In this document: in pieces, positions 6,867 through 15,871 of the stretch
Layout of the letters: each line of letters starts with the position of its first letter
Numbering within the stretch: the stretch's first letter is position 1
Notes under the pieces: model-generated
Told to the model about the DNA's origin: nothing
Database searches by the model: none
What the model saw: only the letters and a program-made list of their open reading frames with translations
Position numbers and translations under genes: made by a program
NCBI RefSeq assembly: GCF_030690725.1
Contig: NZ_JAUYGD010000081.1
Coordinates: forward strand, 1 to 62,026
Length of the DNA: 62,026 nt
Direction: 5' to 3'
DNA from: Pseudomonas sp.
Lineage (GTDB): Bacteria; Pseudomonadota; Gammaproteobacteria; Pseudomonadales; Pseudomonadaceae

Positions 6867-7604
6867 ATGCGTCTGCTGCTAAGTGTCCTGCTGTTTACCT
6901 CCTCCCTTGCCCATGCTGCACCTCCCAAAGCCGAAGCCTTTGCGCCGTTATTCGAGCTGGCCGGTATCCGTTTGCTCTGCGAACAGAGTGCGCCGCTGGT
7001 GCAGCGCGGGTTGAGCGATAAACAGCAAGCGCAGTTGGCCAAGGTGTTTGCCGCCGATGGCCTGTGCCTGGACTTGGCCAAGAAGCTGACCGGCAAGCTC
7101 GATCAAGCCCAGCTGCAACAGGCCAAGAGCCTGCTGGAAAGCCCCCTGGCGCAGAGCTTTACTGCCGCCGAGCGTTCGGTCGGTGAGGGCGGCGCAGAAG
7201 GCTTGGCGGCCTATCGCAAACAACTGGGCGAGCGCCCGCCGCGTGAGGAACGTCTGGCCCTGGTACGGCGTCTGGATGCCGCCGCACACACCACTACGCT
7301 AGCCACCCTGTTGCGTTATGAAGTCGGCAAGACCCAGGCGTTTCTGGCCTTGCAAGGCCGTGGTGAAAGCATCGACGAGAAAGCCCTGAGCACTCAGACC
7401 AAGGCGCAGGAAGACGCGCTGCGGGCCTCCAGTTCCGAGGCGGTGGAGTCTTTTATGCTCTACGCCTACCGGCAGATGCCCAGTGAAAAACTGGCCGAAT
7501 ATGCCGCCTTGTATGAGCAGCCAGCCGTGGCCCAGTTGCTCGATGGCAGCGTGCAGGTGCTGCCGGAGCTGTTCGCCGCACGGCGCGCGCAGTTGAAGAA
7601 GTAG
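6867..7604 (+). CDS. Secreted protein of unknown function
   Basis: A 245-residue protein with a clear Sec signal peptide (MRLLLSVLLFTSSLAHAA, cleavage near AHA). The rest is Ala/Leu/Gln-rich and predicted largely helical (LDQAQLQQAKSLLESPLAQS; TLLRYEVGKTQAFLAL), with two Cys in the first third that could form a disulfide. It loosely resembles periplasmic DUF2059-type proteins but I cannot assign a family. ATG at 6867 with GTGAGAG upstream is preferred to the TTG at 6861. A bidirectional terminator follows. Confidence 0.7.
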   Translation: MRLLLSVLLFTSSLAHAAPPKAEAFAPLFELAGIRLLCEQSAPLVQRGLSDKQQAQLAKVFAADGLCLDLAKKLTGKLDQAQLQQAKSLLESPLAQSFTAAERSVGEGGAEGLAAYRKQLGERPPREERLALVRRLDAAAHTTTLATLLRYEVGKTQAFLALQGRGESIDEKALSTQTKAQEDALRASSSEAVESFMLYAYRQMPSEKLAEYAALYEQPAVAQLLDGSVQVLPELFAARRAQLKK

Positions 7605-7620
7605 TTAATCGACTGCAACA

Positions 7621-7650
7621 ACAAAGGGGCCCGTAGGCCCCTTTGTGTTT
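7621..7650. terminator. Bidirectional intrinsic terminator
   Basis: An 11-bp perfect stem, ACAAAGGGGCC (7621-7631) with GGCCCCTTTGT (7636-7646), and a 4-nt loop, followed by GTTTT. It sits between convergent genes (7604 and 7659), so it can serve both. Confidence 0.85.
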
Positions 7651-7658
7651 TCTGCGTT

Positions 7659-9065
7659 TTAGTGTGCCGGGTGGAATTGCGCCGCCAGTTCGCGCAGCGC
7701 GACTTCGGCGGCCAGCACCTTGCTCACGGCTTCTTCGGCCTTGTCCCGGCTGATGCCGAGGTTGTCGAACAGGCTTTGCGGAATCTCGCTCTGCGGACCG
7801 GCGCCGATACCGCGATTGCGTAGCAGGCTGACCGACAGGCACACCAGGTTCGGGTAGGTGGCGTGGGGGCCGGTATATTCAGGGTCGTGCTGGAAGCGCA
7901 GCGCGCTGGCCAGTTCTTCCGGCATATCCCAGTAGCGCATCAGCCAGGCGCCGATCTGTTCGCGGCTGATGCCGAGCAGATGCTGCTCGATATAGCTGTG
8001 CGACAGGTGCGGGTTGACCTCCAGATGGCGGCAGATCAGCGAGAAGTGCGGCGGAAACACGTGCGCCAGCACCAGATAACCGAAGTTGTGCAGCAGGCCG
8101 GCGAGGTAGGTCAGGCCGGCTTCCGGGCGCTGCGCGCGCGGGATGACGCGGGTCAGCCCTTCGATCACCGCAGCACTGTAGATCGCTTGTTGCCAGTACG
8201 GCGTGGCCTGTTGCGGATGGTCCTTGGGCAAGCTCAGGGTTTTGCCCAAGGCCAGGCCCAGGGCCAGGTTGATCACTAGATCGAAGCCCAGCACGCGGAC
8301 GATGGCGTCTTCCACCGAGCGGATCTTGCCGGGGGCGGCGTAGTAGGGCGAGGCGGCCCAGCTGACCACCTGAGCGGCCAGCGCCGGGTCGGTTTCGACC
8401 ACGCCGGTGATGTCATCCACCGTGGCATCCGGGTCGACGCGCAGTTTGATGATCTTCTGTGCGGTTTCTGGCAGTGGCGGAATCTCGATGGTCTCTTCCA
8501 GGCGTTGCTGGATGCGCCGCGCGGTAAAGGCTTGCACCGCCAGGGTGATTTCGGCGCGGTCGTCGTCCGGGCGATCGAGGTTCAGGCGGATATTGCTCAG
8601 CGGTTCGCCGAAACGTGCGGCGCTGGCCTTGCTCAGCAGGGTTTTGAAGGCGTCGGTACTCAGCTCCAGCAGCACGCCGCGCTGGCCGGACTCGATATAC
8701 AGGCTTGGCACCTGCAGCAGGCGCTCGTCATACAGGCACGGCGAGCTGGTCAGCGGCGGTAGGCCGGGCAGCACTTTCAGGCTGTGTTTGCCGAGCATGC
8801 GCTCCAGGCGCTCCGGCTTGACTGCGGTCAGCTGGCGCCCGGTCAGTTCGGTCAGGCGGTTGAGGTCAAGCAGCTGGCTCTGCGGATAGAGCACCAGTAG
8901 TGCGCCCACGGCGTCATCCAGTAATACCGCCTGCAGGCGTTGGGCAGCTGGTAGGCCGGGCAGGTCGCGGCAGACTTGGTAGGGCAGGCCGAGCTTTTCC
9001 AGTAGTTGCAGAATCACCGCTGGCGGGCGCGGAGCGGTGTCGGTAGCAAGGGCAAGTTCAGTCAT
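7659..9065 (-). CDS. HDOD-domain protein with N-terminal YbaK/deacylase-like domain
   Basis: A 468-residue signalling-type protein. Residues ~10-150 resemble the YbaK/prolyl-tRNA deacylase fold (VILQLLEKLGLPYQVC; LLDLNRLTELTGRQL; LPGLPPLTSSPCLYDERLL). An HDOD domain follows from ~185, starting IPPLPETAQKIIKL and including DPALAAQVVSWAASPYY and YLAGLLHNFGYLVLAHVF. HDOD domains are HD-GYP relatives without reliable catalytic metal ligands and are found in regulatory proteins. The ATG at 9065 is preferred to a GTG at 9095. It lies downstream of recG on the same strand, with a 90-bp gap. Confidence 0.85.
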   Translation of the reverse strand: MTELALATDTAPRPPAVILQLLEKLGLPYQVCRDLPGLPAAQRLQAVLLDDAVGALLVLYPQSQLLDLNRLTELTGRQLTAVKPERLERMLGKHSLKVLPGLPPLTSSPCLYDERLLQVPSLYIESGQRGVLLELSTDAFKTLLSKASAARFGEPLSNIRLNLDRPDDDRAEITLAVQAFTARRIQQRLEETIEIPPLPETAQKIIKLRVDPDATVDDITGVVETDPALAAQVVSWAASPYYAAPGKIRSVEDAIVRVLGFDLVINLALGLALGKTLSLPKDHPQQATPYWQQAIYSAAVIEGLTRVIPRAQRPEAGLTYLAGLLHNFGYLVLAHVFPPHFSLICRHLEVNPHLSHSYIEQHLLGISREQIGAWLMRYWDMPEELASALRFQHDPEYTGPHATYPNLVCLSVSLLRNRGIGAGPQSEIPQSLFDNLGISRDKAEEAVSKVLAAEVALRELAAQFHPAH

Positions 9066-9155
9066 GGCGGTATCCGGCTGAGGCAGCAATTTCACGAGTA
9101 TAAACAGCGGGCTGGTGAATCGGCGGCGCAGGCGACGGTTGCCCTGTGCGCTGGT

Positions 9156-11231
9156 TCACACTTGCCCGTATTGTTGGCCATGCCGTAACCAGCGTTCAAG
9201 TAGCGGGCTGACGTGCTGCGGCCAGTGTTCCAGTAGGGCCTGCGCGGCGTCGCGTACGGCGGGCAGCAGGTCGGCATCGCGCATCAGGTCGGCAACCTTG
9301 AACTGCAACAGACCGGTCTGACGGGTGCCGAGCATCTCGCCGGGGCCACGCAGTTCCAGGTCCTTTTCGGCAATGACGAAACCATCGCAGGTCTCGCGCA
9401 TGATTGCCAGGCGCTCGCGGCCCAGCTGCGACAACGGCGGGTGATAGAGCAGCAGGCAATGGCTGGCCGCGCTGCCGCGACCGACCCGGCCGCGCAACTG
9501 GTGCAGCTGGGCCAGGCCCAGGCGTTCCGGGTTTTCGATGATCATCAGGCTGGCATTGGGCACGTCGACGCCGACTTCGATCACCGTGGTGGCCACCAGC
9601 AGCTGCAGCTGGCCCTGTTTGAACTGATCCATCACCGCGGCTTTTTCCGCCGGCTTCATGCGCCCGTGAATCAAGCCGACATTCAGCCCGCCGAGGGCTG
9701 CCGATAAGTCCTCGAAGGTGGTTTCCGCGGCCTGGCAGGTCAGTTCTTCGGATTCCTCGATCAGCGTGCAGACCCAGTAGGCCTGACGCCCTTCATTACA
9801 GGCCAGGCGCACGCGCTCGACCACTTCCAGGCGGCGGCTGTCGGCGATCACCAGGGTGTTTACCGGGGTACGACCGGGCGGCAGTTCGTCGAGGATCGAG
9901 GTGTCGAGGTCGGCGTAGGCGCTCATCGCCAGGGTTCGTGGGATTGGTGTCGCAGTCATGATCAGCTGGTGCGGACACATGCGCCCGCCGATGCCTTTCT
10001 GCCGCAGGGCCAGGCGTTGCTGCACACCGAAGCGGTGCTGCTCATCGATGATCACCAAAGCGAGCTTGGCAAAGCGCACTTCATCCTGAAACAGCGCGTG
10101 GGTGCCAACCACCATGGGCGCGCCTGCGGCGATCTGCTCCAGAGCGCTGGCGCGCGCTTTGCCCTTGAGCTTGCCGGCCAGCCAGGCGACTTCCAGGCCA
10201 AGCGGCGCCAGCCATTTGCTGAAATTGATGAAATGCTGCTCGGCAAGAATCTCGGTAGGCGCCATCAGCGCCACCTGGTAACCGGCTTCCAGCGCTTGCA
10301 GTGCGGCAAAGGCGGCGACCACGGTTTTGCCGGCGCCCACATCGCCCTGCACCAGGCGCAGCATCGGCTCGCTCTGGCTGAGGTCGTAGGCGATTTCCGC
10401 GCCGACCCGCTGTTGCGCCCCGGTGGGGGTAAAGCCCAGGTTGGCCAAATATTGCTGCGGCAAGCTTTTCGCCAGAGGCAGCGCCGGGGCCTGCTGTGCG
10501 CGCACGCTTTCGCGCAGGCGTTGCAGTGACAGTTGATGGGTCAGCAGTTCTTCGAAGGCCAGGCGGTGCTGGGCCCAGTGGCGGCCTTCGGCGAGCTCTT
10601 CCAGGTCGGCATCCGGCGGTGGTCGATGCAGATAGCGAATGGCCTGATCAAGCGGACTAAGTTGGTAATCGTCGGCCAGTTCGCGCGGTAGCCAATCCGG
10701 CAGGCTGTGCGGGCCGAGGCGTGCCAGGGCCTGCTCGCTGAGCTGGCGCAGGCGCTGCTGGGTCAGGCCTTCGGTAGTCGGGTAGATCGGTGTCAGGGTC
10801 TGTTCCACGGCAATCGGCTCGCTGCCGGACAGCGCGCGGTATTCCGGGTGATAAATTTCCAGACCCGATGAGCCTGGTCGTACCTCGCCATAGCAGCGCA
10901 CCTGGGTGCCGCGCTTGAGGCCTTCTTTCTGCGCCTGGCTGAAATGGTAGAAGCGCAAGGAGAGGGTGCCGCTGCCGTCCTGTAGGCGTACCAGCAGGCT
11001 ACGGCGGCGCCCCATGACCACATCCGCCCCGGCGACTATGCCTTCCACCACCGCGTCCTGACCGGGGCGCAGCGCGCCAATAGGCACGATGCGGGTGCGA
11101 TCCTGATAGCGCAGCGGCAGGTGGAACAGCACGTCCTGCAGGGTTTCCAGGCCGACCTTGGCGAGCTTTTCGGCCAGGGCGGCACCCACGCCTTTCAGCG
11201 CGGTGACAGAAACCGCGGCCAGCTCGGTCAT
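9156..11231 (-). CDS. recG: ATP-dependent DNA helicase RecG
   Basis: A 691-residue branch-migration helicase that reverses stalled replication forks and processes Holliday junctions. The N-terminal wedge/OB region (ALKGVGAALAEKL; RTRIVPIGALRPGQDAVVEG) precedes the SF2 motor with Walker A QGDVGAGKTVVA, DEQHRFG, SGT-type TATPIPRTLAM and arginine finger QLRGRVGRG. The length matches the family. The start at 11231 (MTELAAVSVTALKG) is chosen from the RecG N-terminus; an upstream alternative would overlap oxyR. It lies 8 bp after the oxyR stop, and the oxyR-recG operon is typical of Pseudomonas. Confidence 0.97.
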   Translation of the reverse strand: MTELAAVSVTALKGVGAALAEKLAKVGLETLQDVLFHLPLRYQDRTRIVPIGALRPGQDAVVEGIVAGADVVMGRRRSLLVRLQDGSGTLSLRFYHFSQAQKEGLKRGTQVRCYGEVRPGSSGLEIYHPEYRALSGSEPIAVEQTLTPIYPTTEGLTQQRLRQLSEQALARLGPHSLPDWLPRELADDYQLSPLDQAIRYLHRPPPDADLEELAEGRHWAQHRLAFEELLTHQLSLQRLRESVRAQQAPALPLAKSLPQQYLANLGFTPTGAQQRVGAEIAYDLSQSEPMLRLVQGDVGAGKTVVAAFAALQALEAGYQVALMAPTEILAEQHFINFSKWLAPLGLEVAWLAGKLKGKARASALEQIAAGAPMVVGTHALFQDEVRFAKLALVIIDEQHRFGVQQRLALRQKGIGGRMCPHQLIMTATPIPRTLAMSAYADLDTSILDELPPGRTPVNTLVIADSRRLEVVERVRLACNEGRQAYWVCTLIEESEELTCQAAETTFEDLSAALGGLNVGLIHGRMKPAEKAAVMDQFKQGQLQLLVATTVIEVGVDVPNASLMIIENPERLGLAQLHQLRGRVGRGSAASHCLLLYHPPLSQLGRERLAIMRETCDGFVIAEKDLELRGPGEMLGTRQTGLLQFKVADLMRDADLLPAVRDAAQALLEHWPQHVSPLLERWLRHGQQYGQV

Positions 11232-11239
11232 GGCCTGTC

Positions 11240-12166
11240 TTAGTTGCTCTTGGGCAGTGGTTTGGCCACCGAGCACAGGCGGATCGAGTCGGTCAGTACT
11301 TCGATGGCATTCGGCCGTGGGAAGCTGGCGCGCCAGGCGATGGCCACGGTGCGGAACGGCGCCGGCGGGCTGAGTGGGCGCACTTCAATCACGCCGGGAG
11401 CGTAGTGGTGGCTGTCGACGGCGGAGAACGGCAGGATCGATACGCCGAGGCCCGAGGCGACCATATGGCGGATGGTTTCCAGCGAGCTGGATTCCACCGT
11501 GGTGTGCTTGGCGCTGTCTTCGCCGCCCTTGCGCAGGGTCGGGCAGGCTTCCAGCACCTGATCACGGAAGCAGTGGCCTTCACCGAGCAGCAGCAGGCTC
11601 TTGTCATTCAGCAGCTTGCTGTCGATGGTTTTCATCGCGGCCCAGGGATGGCCGGCGGGCAGCAGGGCGTAGAACGGCTCGTCGTATAGCGGCTTGGTCA
11701 GCACATCGGCTTCATGGAACGGCAGGGCGATGATGATCGCGTCCAGCTCGCCATTGCGCAGTTTGTCGCGCAGCACGTGGGTGAAGTTTTCTTCGATATA
11801 CAGCGGCATCTGCGGGGCGACGCGATGCAGTTGCGGAATTAGATGGGGGAACAGATAAGGGCCGACGGTATAGATCGCGCCGATTTTCAGCGGCGCGGCC
11901 ATCTGGTTCTTGCCGGCCTGGGCCAGCTCGCGAATGCCCTGGGCCTGCTCCAGTACCTTCTGCGCCTGGGTGACGATGCCTTCACCGACCGGAGTCAGGC
12001 GCACTGCGCTCTTGCTGCGTTCGAAGATCAGCACGCCCAGCTCATCTTCGAGTTTCTTCACCCCCACCGACAACGTCGGCTGGCTGACGTGACAGCGCTC
12101 GGCGGCGCGGCCAAAGTGCTGTTCCTGAGCGAGGGTGACTATGTAGCGCAGTTCGGTGAGGGTCAT
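11240..12166 (-). CDS. oxyR: Hydrogen-peroxide sensor OxyR (LysR family)
   Basis: A 308-residue LysR-type activator. The N-terminal winged HTH (MTLTELRYIVTLAQEQHFGR; CHVSQPTLSVGVKKLE) is followed by the peroxide-sensing domain. The redox cysteines sit at 199 and 208 (GEGHCFRDQVLEACPTLRKG), the same numbering as in E. coli OxyR, so disulfide switching is expected. It activates catalase, alkyl hydroperoxide reductase and related genes. ATG at 12166 is chosen over 12193 from the conserved N-terminus. It is cotranscribed with recG and divergent from nuoA. Confidence 0.97.
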   Translation of the reverse strand: MTLTELRYIVTLAQEQHFGRAAERCHVSQPTLSVGVKKLEDELGVLIFERSKSAVRLTPVGEGIVTQAQKVLEQAQGIRELAQAGKNQMAAPLKIGAIYTVGPYLFPHLIPQLHRVAPQMPLYIEENFTHVLRDKLRNGELDAIIIALPFHEADVLTKPLYDEPFYALLPAGHPWAAMKTIDSKLLNDKSLLLLGEGHCFRDQVLEACPTLRKGGEDSAKHTTVESSSLETIRHMVASGLGVSILPFSAVDSHHYAPGVIEVRPLSPPAPFRTVAIAWRASFPRPNAIEVLTDSIRLCSVAKPLPKSN

Positions 12167-12434
12167 AGTCTTTATCCATTGAGATGCAGCCAAGCATAGC
12201 GGCTGTATTCAATGGAACCAACTGCTGATGCGCTTCAGCGCCCGTGGTTGGTGTGTTGAAAGGGTTTTGACGATTGGCTACGCATTTATGTCGCTTTGTG
12301 AACAGAAAATAATTAGTTACTAAAACGTTGTGCGAATAGAATTGCGGCCATACTTTGCGGGCGACCCAGCTTGGGGTTCGCACTCGCCACAATAAAATTA
12401 TACAAGCCGTTCCTTTTACCCAAGGAGTACCGGC

Positions 12435-12848
12435 ATGCCTGATGCGGTAACGACCATGTCCCATAACTGGGCTTTTGCTGTGTTCCTGCTGGGAGTCTTC
12501 GGGCTCATCGGTTTTATGCTTGGCCTGTCCAGCTTGCTGGGTAGCAAAGCCTGGGGCCGCAGCAAGAATGAGCCCTTTGAATCCGGCATGTTGCCCGTCG
12601 GCAGCGCGCGTCTGCGCCTGTCAGCCAAATTCTATCTGGTCGCGATGCTCTTCGTGATCTTCGACGTTGAAGCCCTCTTTCTCTTCGCTTGGGCAGTTTC
12701 GGTGCGCGAAAGCGGCTGGGCTGGGCTGATCGAAGCTACAGTCTTTATAGCAATTCTGTTGGCAGGTCTTGTCTACCTTTGGCGGATCGGGGCGCTCGAT
12801 TGGGCACCTCAGGGCCGTCGCGAGCGGCAGGCGAAGCTAAAACAATGA
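12435..12848 (+). CDS. nuoA: NADH:quinone oxidoreductase subunit A
   Basis: A 137-residue inner-membrane subunit of complex I with three predicted membrane segments (~13-35, 66-88, 96-117) and the conserved loop NEPFESGMLPVGSARLRLSAKF. It contributes to the quinone-site region near NuoH and NuoB. It has a strong AAGGAGT ribosome-binding site (12421-12427). First gene of the nuo operon; the 268-bp gap to oxyR should hold its promoter (a weak TTGTGC at 12328-12333 and CATACT at 12349-12354 with short spacing was noted). Confidence 0.96.
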   Translation: MPDAVTTMSHNWAFAVFLLGVFGLIGFMLGLSSLLGSKAWGRSKNEPFESGMLPVGSARLRLSAKFYLVAMLFVIFDVEALFLFAWAVSVRESGWAGLIEATVFIAILLAGLVYLWRIGALDWAPQGRRERQAKLKQ

Positions 12849-12858
12849 GGCTTTGGCG

Positions 12859-13533
12859 ATGCACTACAAACTTACTCGGATCGATCCGGATGCGCCTAAT
12901 GAGCGCTATCCGGTCGGCGAGCGGGAGACTGTTTCCGACCCGCTGCTAGATGATCAAGTCCACAAGAACATCTACATGGGCAAACTTGCCGATGTTCTGA
13001 ATGGCGCAGTGAACTGGGGGCGCAAGAACTCCCTGTGGCCGTATAACTTCGGCTTGTCCTGCTGCTATGTGGAAATGACCACCGCCTTTACTGCGCCGCA
13101 TGACGTGGCGCGGTTTGGCGCGGAAGTGATTCGAGCCTCCCCACGCCAGGCGGACTTCATGGTCATCGCCGGCACCTGCTTTATCAAGATGGCTCCGGTC
13201 ATCCAGCGCCTGTACGAGCAGATGCTGGAACCCAAGTGGGTGATCTCGATGGGCTCCTGCGCCAACTCCGGCGGCATGTACGACATCTACTCCGTGGTCC
13301 AGGGCGTCGACAAGTTCCTGCCGGTCGACGTCTATATTCCTGGTTGCCCGCCCCGTCCCGAGGCATTTCTGCAGGGCTTGATGCTGCTGCAGGAATCCAT
13401 CGGTCAGGAGCGCCGGCCGTTGTCCTGGGTAGTCGGTGATCAGGGTGTTTACCGTGCCGACATGCCTTCGCAGAAAGAACAGCGTCGCGAGCAGCGGATC
13501 GCCGTGACCAATCTGCGTAGCCCCGACGAAGTG
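12859..13533 (+). CDS. nuoB: NADH:quinone oxidoreductase subunit B
   Basis: The subunit carrying the terminal [4Fe-4S] cluster N2, next to the quinone. Cluster ligands are visible: Cys68 and Cys69 (FGLSCCYVEM), Cys134 (SMGSCANSGG) and Cys163 (IPGCPPRPE), with the same 29-residue spacing as in E. coli. The 225-residue product starts at ATG 12859 (MHYKLTRIDPDAPNE) with TGAGG upstream; a TTG at 12853 is less likely. The last coding base before the stop is 13533 and the stop follows at 13534-13536. Confidence 0.96.
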
Positions 13534-13592
13534 TGAGCCTGGGCTCGCGTGAGCCCGCCTACTGACGCCGTTGACCGATAGCGACCGAGACC

Positions 13593-15374
13593 ATGACTGC
13601 AGACAGCATTCTGTCCATACCGCCGTACAAGGCTGACGACCAAGATGTGGTCGTCGAACTGAATTCCCGTTTTGGCGCTGACGCCTTTACCGCACAGAGC
13701 ACCCGTACCGGCATGCCGGTGCTGTGGGTGGCCCGCGAGCGGCTGGTCGAGATCCTGACCTTCCTGCGCAACCTGCCGCGCCCCTACGTCATGCTGTATG
13801 ACCTGCATGGCGTCGACGAGCGCCTGCGTACTCAGCGTCGTGGTCTGCCGGGTGCGGATTTCACCGTGTTCTATCACCTGATGTCGCTGGAGCGGAACAG
13901 CGACATCATGCTCAAGGTTGCCTTGACCGAGCGCGACCTCAATGTGCCCAGCGTCACCAGCATCTGGCCCAACGCCAACTGGTATGAGCGCGAAGTGTGG
14001 GATCTCTACGGCATTCACTTCAGCGGTCACCCGCACCTGACGCGGATCATGATGCCGCCGACCTGGGAAGGTCACCCGCTGCGCAAGGATTACCCTGCGC
14101 GCGCCACCGAATTCGACCCGTTTAGCCTGACCCTGGCCAAACAGCAGCTGGAAGAAGAGGCCGCGCGCTTCAAGCCGGAAGACTGGGGCATGAAGCGTGG
14201 CAGCGAGCATGAGGACTATATGTTCCTCAACCTCGGCCCTAATCACCCGTCGGCCCACGGTGCGTTCCGCATCATCCTGCAGCTCGACGGTGAAGAGATC
14301 GTCGATTGCGTGCCGGAAGTTGGCTACCACCACCGTGGCGCCGAGAAGATGGCTGAACGGCAGAGCTGGCACAGCTTTATTCCCTACACCGACCGCATCG
14401 ACTACCTCGGCGGGGTAATGAATAACCTGCCATACGTGCTGGCCGTGGAAAAACTCGCGGGCATTACCGTGCCGCAACGCGTCGACGTGATTCGCATCAT
14501 GCTGGCCGAGTTCTTCCGCATCACCAGCCACCTGTTGTTCCTCGGCACCTATATCCAGGACGTCGGCGCGATGACCCCGGTGTTCTTCACCTTCACCGAC
14601 CGCCAGCGTGCCTACAAGGTGATCGAAGCCATCACCGGCTTCCGCCTGCATCCGGCCTGGTACCGCATTGGCGGTGTCGCCCACGACCTGCCGCGTGGCT
14701 GGGATCGTCTGGTCAAGGAGTTCGTCGACTGGCTGCCCAAGCGCCTCGACGAATACGAAAAGGCCGCGCTGCAGAACAGCATTCTCAAGGCGCGGACCAT
14801 CGGTGTGGCGCAGTACAACACCAAGGAAGCGCTGGAGTGGGGCACCACCGGTGCCGGCCTGCGCGCTACGGGCTGCGACTTCGACCTGCGCAAGGCGCGA
14901 CCGTATTCCGGCTACGAGAACTTCGAGTTCGAAGTGCCGCTGGCCGCCAATGGCGATGCCTACGACCGTTGCATGGTGCGCGTGGAAGAGATGCGTCAGA
15001 GCATCAAGATCATCGACCAGTGCCTGCGCAATATGCCGGAAGGCCCATACAAGGCCGATCACCCGCTGACCACGCCGCCGCCGAAAGAGCGCACGCTGCA
15101 GCACATCGAAACCCTGATCACCCACTTCCTGCAGGTTTCCTGGGGCCCGGTGATGCCGGCCAACGAATCCTTCCAGATGATCGAGGCGACCAAGGGCATC
15201 AACAGCTACTACCTGACCAGCGACGGCAGCACCATGAGCTACCGCACGCGTATTCGTACGCCGAGCTTCCCGCACCTGCAGCAGATTCCTTCGGTGATTC
15301 GCGGCAGCATGGTCGCCGACCTGATCGCGTACCTGGGCAGTATCGACTTCGTTATGGCTGACGTGGACCGCTGA
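13593..15374 (+). CDS. nuoCD: Fused NADH:quinone oxidoreductase subunit C/D
   Basis: A 593-residue fusion, as in other gammaproteobacteria. Residues ~1-190 are NuoC (30-kDa type; WPNANWYEREVWDLYGIHFS, HPLRKDYP). From ~200 the NuoD part (49-kDa type) begins with LGPNHPSAHGAFRIILQLDG, with VGYHHRGAEKMAE and the quinone-site region. It sits in the peripheral arm and helps form the quinone pocket with NuoB. A large open frame on the opposite strand (13449-15275) is a codon-bias shadow. 56 bp separates it from nuoB. Confidence 0.97.
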   Translation: MTADSILSIPPYKADDQDVVVELNSRFGADAFTAQSTRTGMPVLWVARERLVEILTFLRNLPRPYVMLYDLHGVDERLRTQRRGLPGADFTVFYHLMSLERNSDIMLKVALTERDLNVPSVTSIWPNANWYEREVWDLYGIHFSGHPHLTRIMMPPTWEGHPLRKDYPARATEFDPFSLTLAKQQLEEEAARFKPEDWGMKRGSEHEDYMFLNLGPNHPSAHGAFRIILQLDGEEIVDCVPEVGYHHRGAEKMAERQSWHSFIPYTDRIDYLGGVMNNLPYVLAVEKLAGITVPQRVDVIRIMLAEFFRITSHLLFLGTYIQDVGAMTPVFFTFTDRQRAYKVIEAITGFRLHPAWYRIGGVAHDLPRGWDRLVKEFVDWLPKRLDEYEKAALQNSILKARTIGVAQYNTKEALEWGTTGAGLRATGCDFDLRKARPYSGYENFEFEVPLAANGDAYDRCMVRVEEMRQSIKIIDQCLRNMPEGPYKADHPLTTPPPKERTLQHIETLITHFLQVSWGPVMPANESFQMIEATKGINSYYLTSDGSTMSYRTRIRTPSFPHLQQIPSVIRGSMVADLIAYLGSIDFVMADVDR

Positions 15375-15376
15375 TT

Positions 15377-15871
15377 ATGAATACGCTAATCCAGACTGAT
15401 CGTTTCATCCTCAGCGAAGCCGAACATGCGGCCATCGAGCATGAGATGCACCACTACGAAGACCCGCGTGCGGCGTCGATCGAAGCCCTGAAAATCGTGC
15501 AGAAAGCCCGTGGCTGGGTACCGGATGGCGCTGCCGATGCCATCGGCGAAATCCTTGGCATCCCGGCCAGCGACGTCGAAGGCGTGGCCACCTTCTATAG
15601 TCAGATTTTCCGTCAGCCGGTGGGCCGCCACATCATCCGCGTGTGCGACAGCATGACCTGCTTTATCGGCGGCCATGAAAACGTACTGGGCAGCATCAAA
15701 ACTGAGCTGGGCATCGTCCCTGGGCAGACCACCGCCGACGGCCGCTTTACTCTGCTGCCAGTATGCTGCCTGGGTAACTGCGACAAGGCGCCGGCGCTGA
15801 TGATCGACGACGACACCTTTGGCGACGTGCAACCTGATGGCGTGGCCAAACTGCTGGAGGTCTATCAATGA
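15377..15871 (+). CDS. nuoE: NADH:quinone oxidoreductase subunit E
   Basis: A 164-residue NADH-module subunit with a thioredoxin-like fold and the [2Fe-2S] cluster N1a. Ligands are the first pair in RVCDSMTCFIGG and the second pair in PVCCLGNCDKAP. The start lies 2 bp after the nuoCD stop and the stop overlaps the nuoF start by ATGA, indicating tight translational coupling. Confidence 0.96.
   Translation: MNTLIQTDRFILSEAEHAAIEHEMHHYEDPRAASIEALKIVQKARGWVPDGAADAIGEILGIPASDVEGVATFYSQIFRQPVGRHIIRVCDSMTCFIGGHENVLGSIKTELGIVPGQTTADGRFTLLPVCCLGNCDKAPALMIDDDTFGDVQPDGVAKLLEVYQ

Noticed and set aside
13449..15275. 608-codon open frame on the minus strand opposite nuoCD
   Set aside because: No recognisable domains, and it lies fully opposite a strongly conserved gene. 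Long antisense frames are expected in GC-rich DNA.
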